Below, one piece after another: positions 61,479 through 64,000 of a stretch of DNA of 64,000 bases (within the stretch, counting starts at the first letter, position 1; every line of letters starts with the position of its first letter). Position numbers and translations under genes: made by a program. The notes beneath the pieces are model-generated. The model did no database searches and was not told the origin of the DNA. It saw only the letters and a program-made list of their open reading frames with translations. The DNA comes from CAKRJP01 sp963597615 (GTDB lineage: Bacteria; Bacillota; Clostridia; Lachnospirales; Lachnospiraceae). The stretch covers positions 62,001 to 126,000 of the forward strand of contig CAVBQS010000053.1 in NCBI GenBank assembly GCA_963597615.1. The letters run 5' to 3'.

Positions 61479-62489
61479 CTAATTACCCATATAAGATTCG
61501 TAAATATCTGCGTCGATATTATTTTTAATACTGTCATATACTCCTTGAGAGGCTTGGCGAATTTCTTCTCGAGTTTCATCGCTAAGGGTGATGATTTCGG
61601 TTCCACTGTCTTCGATTACTTTAATCTTGTCGGCAATACGAGCATCAGATTGCTCTCTAGCATATGCAGTGGCAATCTCAGCAGCCTGGGTCATAATTTC
61701 CTGGTCTTCCTCTGGAAGATCTTTAAAAAACGCATCGTTTACAATTAAGGAAATCAAGTGAGGTAGATGATTGGTTTCAATCACATAATCTTGCTGTTCG
61801 TACAACCTGTTAGAAACAATAACCTCATAAGGATTTTCCTGGGCATCAATGGTATGCTGCTGTAAGCCAATATATACCTCGCTGAAGGTCATTGGTGTAG
61901 GATTGGCACCAAGAGCATTCCAAAAAGCGATATGATAGCTATTCTCCATAGTTCGGATTTTTTGGCCCTTAAAGTCGCTTAGAGAATGCACAGCCTTGTT
62001 GGTACTCAGTACACGGAATCCCTGATCTGCCATTCCTAAGAGGTGATAACCACCGTCGGTGTAGACCTGACTAATAAGGCTACTGAATTCTGGATCATCT
62101 AGTTTTTCACGGCAATCATCCAAAGAATCAAATACACAGGGAAGATCGAATACCGCCAAATCACTCATGAAAGATACCTGAGGAGCTGTATTTTGCACAA
62201 CAAATGGAATATCTCCATCGGCACAGGTTTCAAGAAGATCTCTATCTCCTCCTAGAGTAGAGTTGGGATAAACTTGAATCTTCATACGGCCATCGCTAAG
62301 ATCTGATACTTCTTCTGCAAATTTTTCTGCGAAGATCTGAGTAACAGTATCTTCAGGACTAGCAGTTGCTAAAGGCCAGGAATAACGCTGTTCGCCACTT
62401 GTTTCAGTGCTACTACAGCTACTTAACACCAAAGAAAAGGATGTAAGCAATAGAGGAATACATGTTTTGATTAATCTTGATTTCTTCAT
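61479..62489 (-). CDS. dctP: TRAP transporter solute-binding lipoprotein (DctP)
   Basis: 336 aa. Lipobox LSSC (Cys25). Typical DctP motifs: PNSTLGGDRDLLETCADG, the specificity Arg in KIRTMENSYHIAFWNALGA, and QHTIDAQENP. Catches a carboxylate (C4-dicarboxylate or sugar acid) outside the cell and passes it to the DctQM permease. Last gene of the operon; AGGAGG before the start. Substrate unknown. Confidence 0.93.
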   Translation of the reverse strand: MKKSRLIKTCIPLLLTSFSLVLSSCSSTETSGEQRYSWPLATASPEDTVTQIFAEKFAEEVSDLSDGRMKIQVYPNSTLGGDRDLLETCADGDIPFVVQNTAPQVSFMSDLAVFDLPCVFDSLDDCREKLDDPEFSSLISQVYTDGGYHLLGMADQGFRVLSTNKAVHSLSDFKGQKIRTMENSYHIAFWNALGANPTPMTFSEVYIGLQQHTIDAQENPYEVIVSNRLYEQQDYVIETNHLPHLISLIVNDAFFKDLPEEDQEIMTQAAEIATAYAREQSDARIADKIKVIEDSGTEIITLSDETREEIRQASQGVYDSIKNNIDADIYESYMGN

Positions 62490-62499
62490 TATGTACCTC

Positions 62500-63789
62500 C
62501 TAGACCAGTGCCAGTGAGATGGCAGGAATAAATGTAATCAATAACAGTGCAATTAGGAAGAGACCAATCATGGCAATGGATTTCTTTGCAATAGCCATAA
62601 CTGGAACGTCTGTCAGGGAACTTGCCACAAAAAGGTTTACTCCGATCGGAGGAGTAACAAATCCGATGGCAAGGTTTACAACCATGATGACACCAAATTG
62701 AATGGAGTCCATACCAATTGCTTCTACAATCGGGAGAAGAATTGGTGTGATAATTAAAATTGCAGGGGTAGTATCCATAACCATACCTACAACCAGTAAG
62801 AATAGGTTGATTACTAAGAGGATTGCCACTGGACTATGGAAGTTATTTAAGATAAATTCGCTGACAGTCTGTGGTACCTGCATAAGAGTCAGGACTCTGG
62901 AGAATGCTGTGGAAGCTGCAAGGATAAAGAGAATCGGAGTGTAGGTCCGAATGGCTTCAACAAGAATCTCCCAAAGGTCTTTGACCTTAATGGTTCTATA
63001 GATAAATAAGCTGACAATCAATGCATAGAACACAGAAATAACTGCTGCCTCAGTAGGAGAGGCGACACCACTATAGATACAACCTAAAATAATAACTGGG
63101 CTTAAAAGAGCAAAAAAGCTGTCTTTTAATACGTTCAGTAAGCCTTTTTTGTGAAGGGTATCGATTTCTGTACGGATTTTTTCTTTATCTTCACCGTATT
63201 TTACACAGTGATAGATTGCATATAACATTAGCAGAAGTCCGATTAAAATACCTGGGATAATTCCTGCCAGGAACAAATTGCTGACAGAAGCGCCTGAGGC
63301 CATTCCGTACATAATAAAAGGAATACTTGGAGGGATAATAACTCCAAGACCACCGGCTACGGCCACAATGGAAGTGGAGAATACCAAGTCATATCCTAAA
63401 GAAGTAAGGATTGGAATGGTCATACTTCCTACAGCCGCTACAGTGGCTGGTGCAGATCCGGAAATCGCTCCGTAAAACAAACAGGTGACAATAACTGCAC
63501 AGGGAATACCGGCAGTAAATCTTCCTAAAAAGTAGGAGAATACATCAAATAATTTTTTTGAAATTCCACCCTTTGCCATAAGAATTCCTGAGAGAACAAA
63601 CATAGGAACGGCTAAAAGGGGGAAAGAATCTAATCCTCCAAACATGGCGCGGATCAGATATTTTGCGCCCACAGTGAAAGAAGGATCAAACACAGAAGGG
63701 AGCACTGCTGTAATTCCAAGGGTAATGGATACAGGTATTGCTATGACAAGCAATACCACAAATATTATAAATAATAGTGCTACTGGCAT
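62500..63789 (-). CDS. dctM: TRAP transporter large permease (DctM)
   Basis: 429 aa with about 12 hydrophobic segments. Signature GAISGSAPATVAAVGSMTIP and DTTPAILIITPILLPI. The sodium-driven transport channel. AAGGAG 9 nt upstream overlaps the end of dctQ; dctP starts 10 nt after its stop. Confidence 0.95.
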   Translation of the reverse strand: MPVALLFIIFVVLLVIAIPVSITLGITAVLPSVFDPSFTVGAKYLIRAMFGGLDSFPLLAVPMFVLSGILMAKGGISKKLFDVFSYFLGRFTAGIPCAVIVTCLFYGAISGSAPATVAAVGSMTIPILTSLGYDLVFSTSIVAVAGGLGVIIPPSIPFIMYGMASGASVSNLFLAGIIPGILIGLLLMLYAIYHCVKYGEDKEKIRTEIDTLHKKGLLNVLKDSFFALLSPVIILGCIYSGVASPTEAAVISVFYALIVSLFIYRTIKVKDLWEILVEAIRTYTPILFILAASTAFSRVLTLMQVPQTVSEFILNNFHSPVAILLVINLFLLVVGMVMDTTPAILIITPILLPIVEAIGMDSIQFGVIMVVNLAIGFVTPPIGVNLFVASSLTDVPVMAIAKKSIAMIGLFLIALLLITFIPAISLALV

Positions 63790-63794
63790 AATAG

Positions 63795-64000
63795 TTACTC
63801 CTTATTGGCTTCTATAAATGATTCAGGGGTATTGCGCTCCGGATGAGCCGGATCGTAAACATTTTCGCCCCGGGAAATTCGAAATTCGATAATCCATCGC
63901 TGGAGGACTCGGAAGGCAACCAAAACAAAGGAAAAGAGGGGGGCTGCCTGAATATAGTACATAGGAATCTGACAAGCAGGAGATAACTGCCCACTTTGAA
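63795..64000 (-). CDS. dctQ: TRAP transporter small permease (DctQ), partial
   Basis: The C-terminal about 67 codons of dctQ, cut by the right window edge. Read on the minus strand it contains SPACQIPMYYIQAAPLFSF and the following basic segment VLQRWIIEFR, then ends IEANKE and stop. The hydrophobic helix with P-x-Y-x-x-x-P is typical of DctQ. The stop lies 5 nt before the dctM ATG. Confidence 0.85.
   Translation of the reverse strand, partial: QSGQLSPACQIPMYYIQAAPLFSFVLVAFRVLQRWIIEFRISRGENVYDPAHPERNTPESFIEANKE

Noticed and set aside
63812..63994. 60-codon minus-strand frame at the right edge
   Set aside because: Wrong frame; the adjacent frame reads as the C-terminus of DctQ and fits the TRAP operon.

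Overview
The window looks like an ordinary core-genome stretch of an anaerobic low-to-mid GC Firmicute, most likely a member of the Lachnospiraceae (class Clostridia). The pointers are strong AGGAGG-type ribosome binding sites, a T-box leader, a CIRCE operator, a four-subunit pyruvate:ferredoxin oxidoreductase, hydroxylamine reductase with the anaerobe-type cysteine spacing, the DapL route to diaminopimelate, the non-discriminating AspRS plus GatCAB route to Asn-tRNA, and secreted proteins built from clostridial ChW repeats. I see no phage, integrase, insertion sequence or CRISPR array. The genus assignment is inference.

Layout. 0-8 kb: a secreted six-repeat ChW protein, then dnaE-pfkA-murI-DUF1934-membrane protein as one transcription unit. 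8-13.3 kb: hcp divergent from a Crp/Fnr regulator, a lipoprotein built like a trigger factor, an orphan AraC-type response regulator and an HPr-like protein without the phosphorylated histidine. 13.5-20 kb: proline iminopeptidase, PduL, glnA with an attenuated leader followed by an ANTAR-domain protein, dapF, dapL, an odd inverted-repeat element, tRNA-Gln and tRNA-Pro. 20-31.5 kb: porGDAB, a ClC channel, a T-box controlling aspS-gatCAB, and ptsI. 31.6-38.7 kb: a MacB/FtsX-type ABC exporter, a C39-like cysteine peptidase, and htpG behind a CIRCE element. 38.8-45 kb: rluF-type synthase, ligA, clpX, a coiled-coil protein and a divergent signal peptidase II in one operon; tRNA-Gly; a membrane-anchored C39-like peptidase. 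45.3-48.7 kb: two esterases and an ATP-grasp enzyme with a long lysine-rich tail. 48.7-53.3 kb: FeoA-like protein, ChW-CAP secreted protein, and a metal-efflux operon (HMA protein, P-type ATPase, ArsR/SmtB regulator) with its operator. 53.3-64 kb: asnB, a FUSC-family transporter, lysC, tRNA-Arg, an RluA-family synthase, a pseudokinase-TM-coiled-coil protein, and a TRAP transporter (dctQ-dctM-dctP) that runs off the right edge.

Themes. Nitrogen and aspartate-family metabolism recurs: glnA with its ANTAR protein, asnB, the T-box aspS-gatCAB operon, lysC, dapL and dapF. Several leaders carry mutually exclusive RNA structures. The most unusual items are the glnA leader/ANTAR pair, the esterase-esterase-ATP-grasp cluster in which two of the three proteins carry strongly basic low-complexity segments, the CIRCE-controlled htpG, the 19.6 kb inverted-repeat element with a 38-codon ORF whose ribosome binding site lies in the stem, the split metal-efflux operon with an intact operator, and the orphan pseudokinase membrane protein. 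All functional statements rest on reading motifs by eye; no database search was run.
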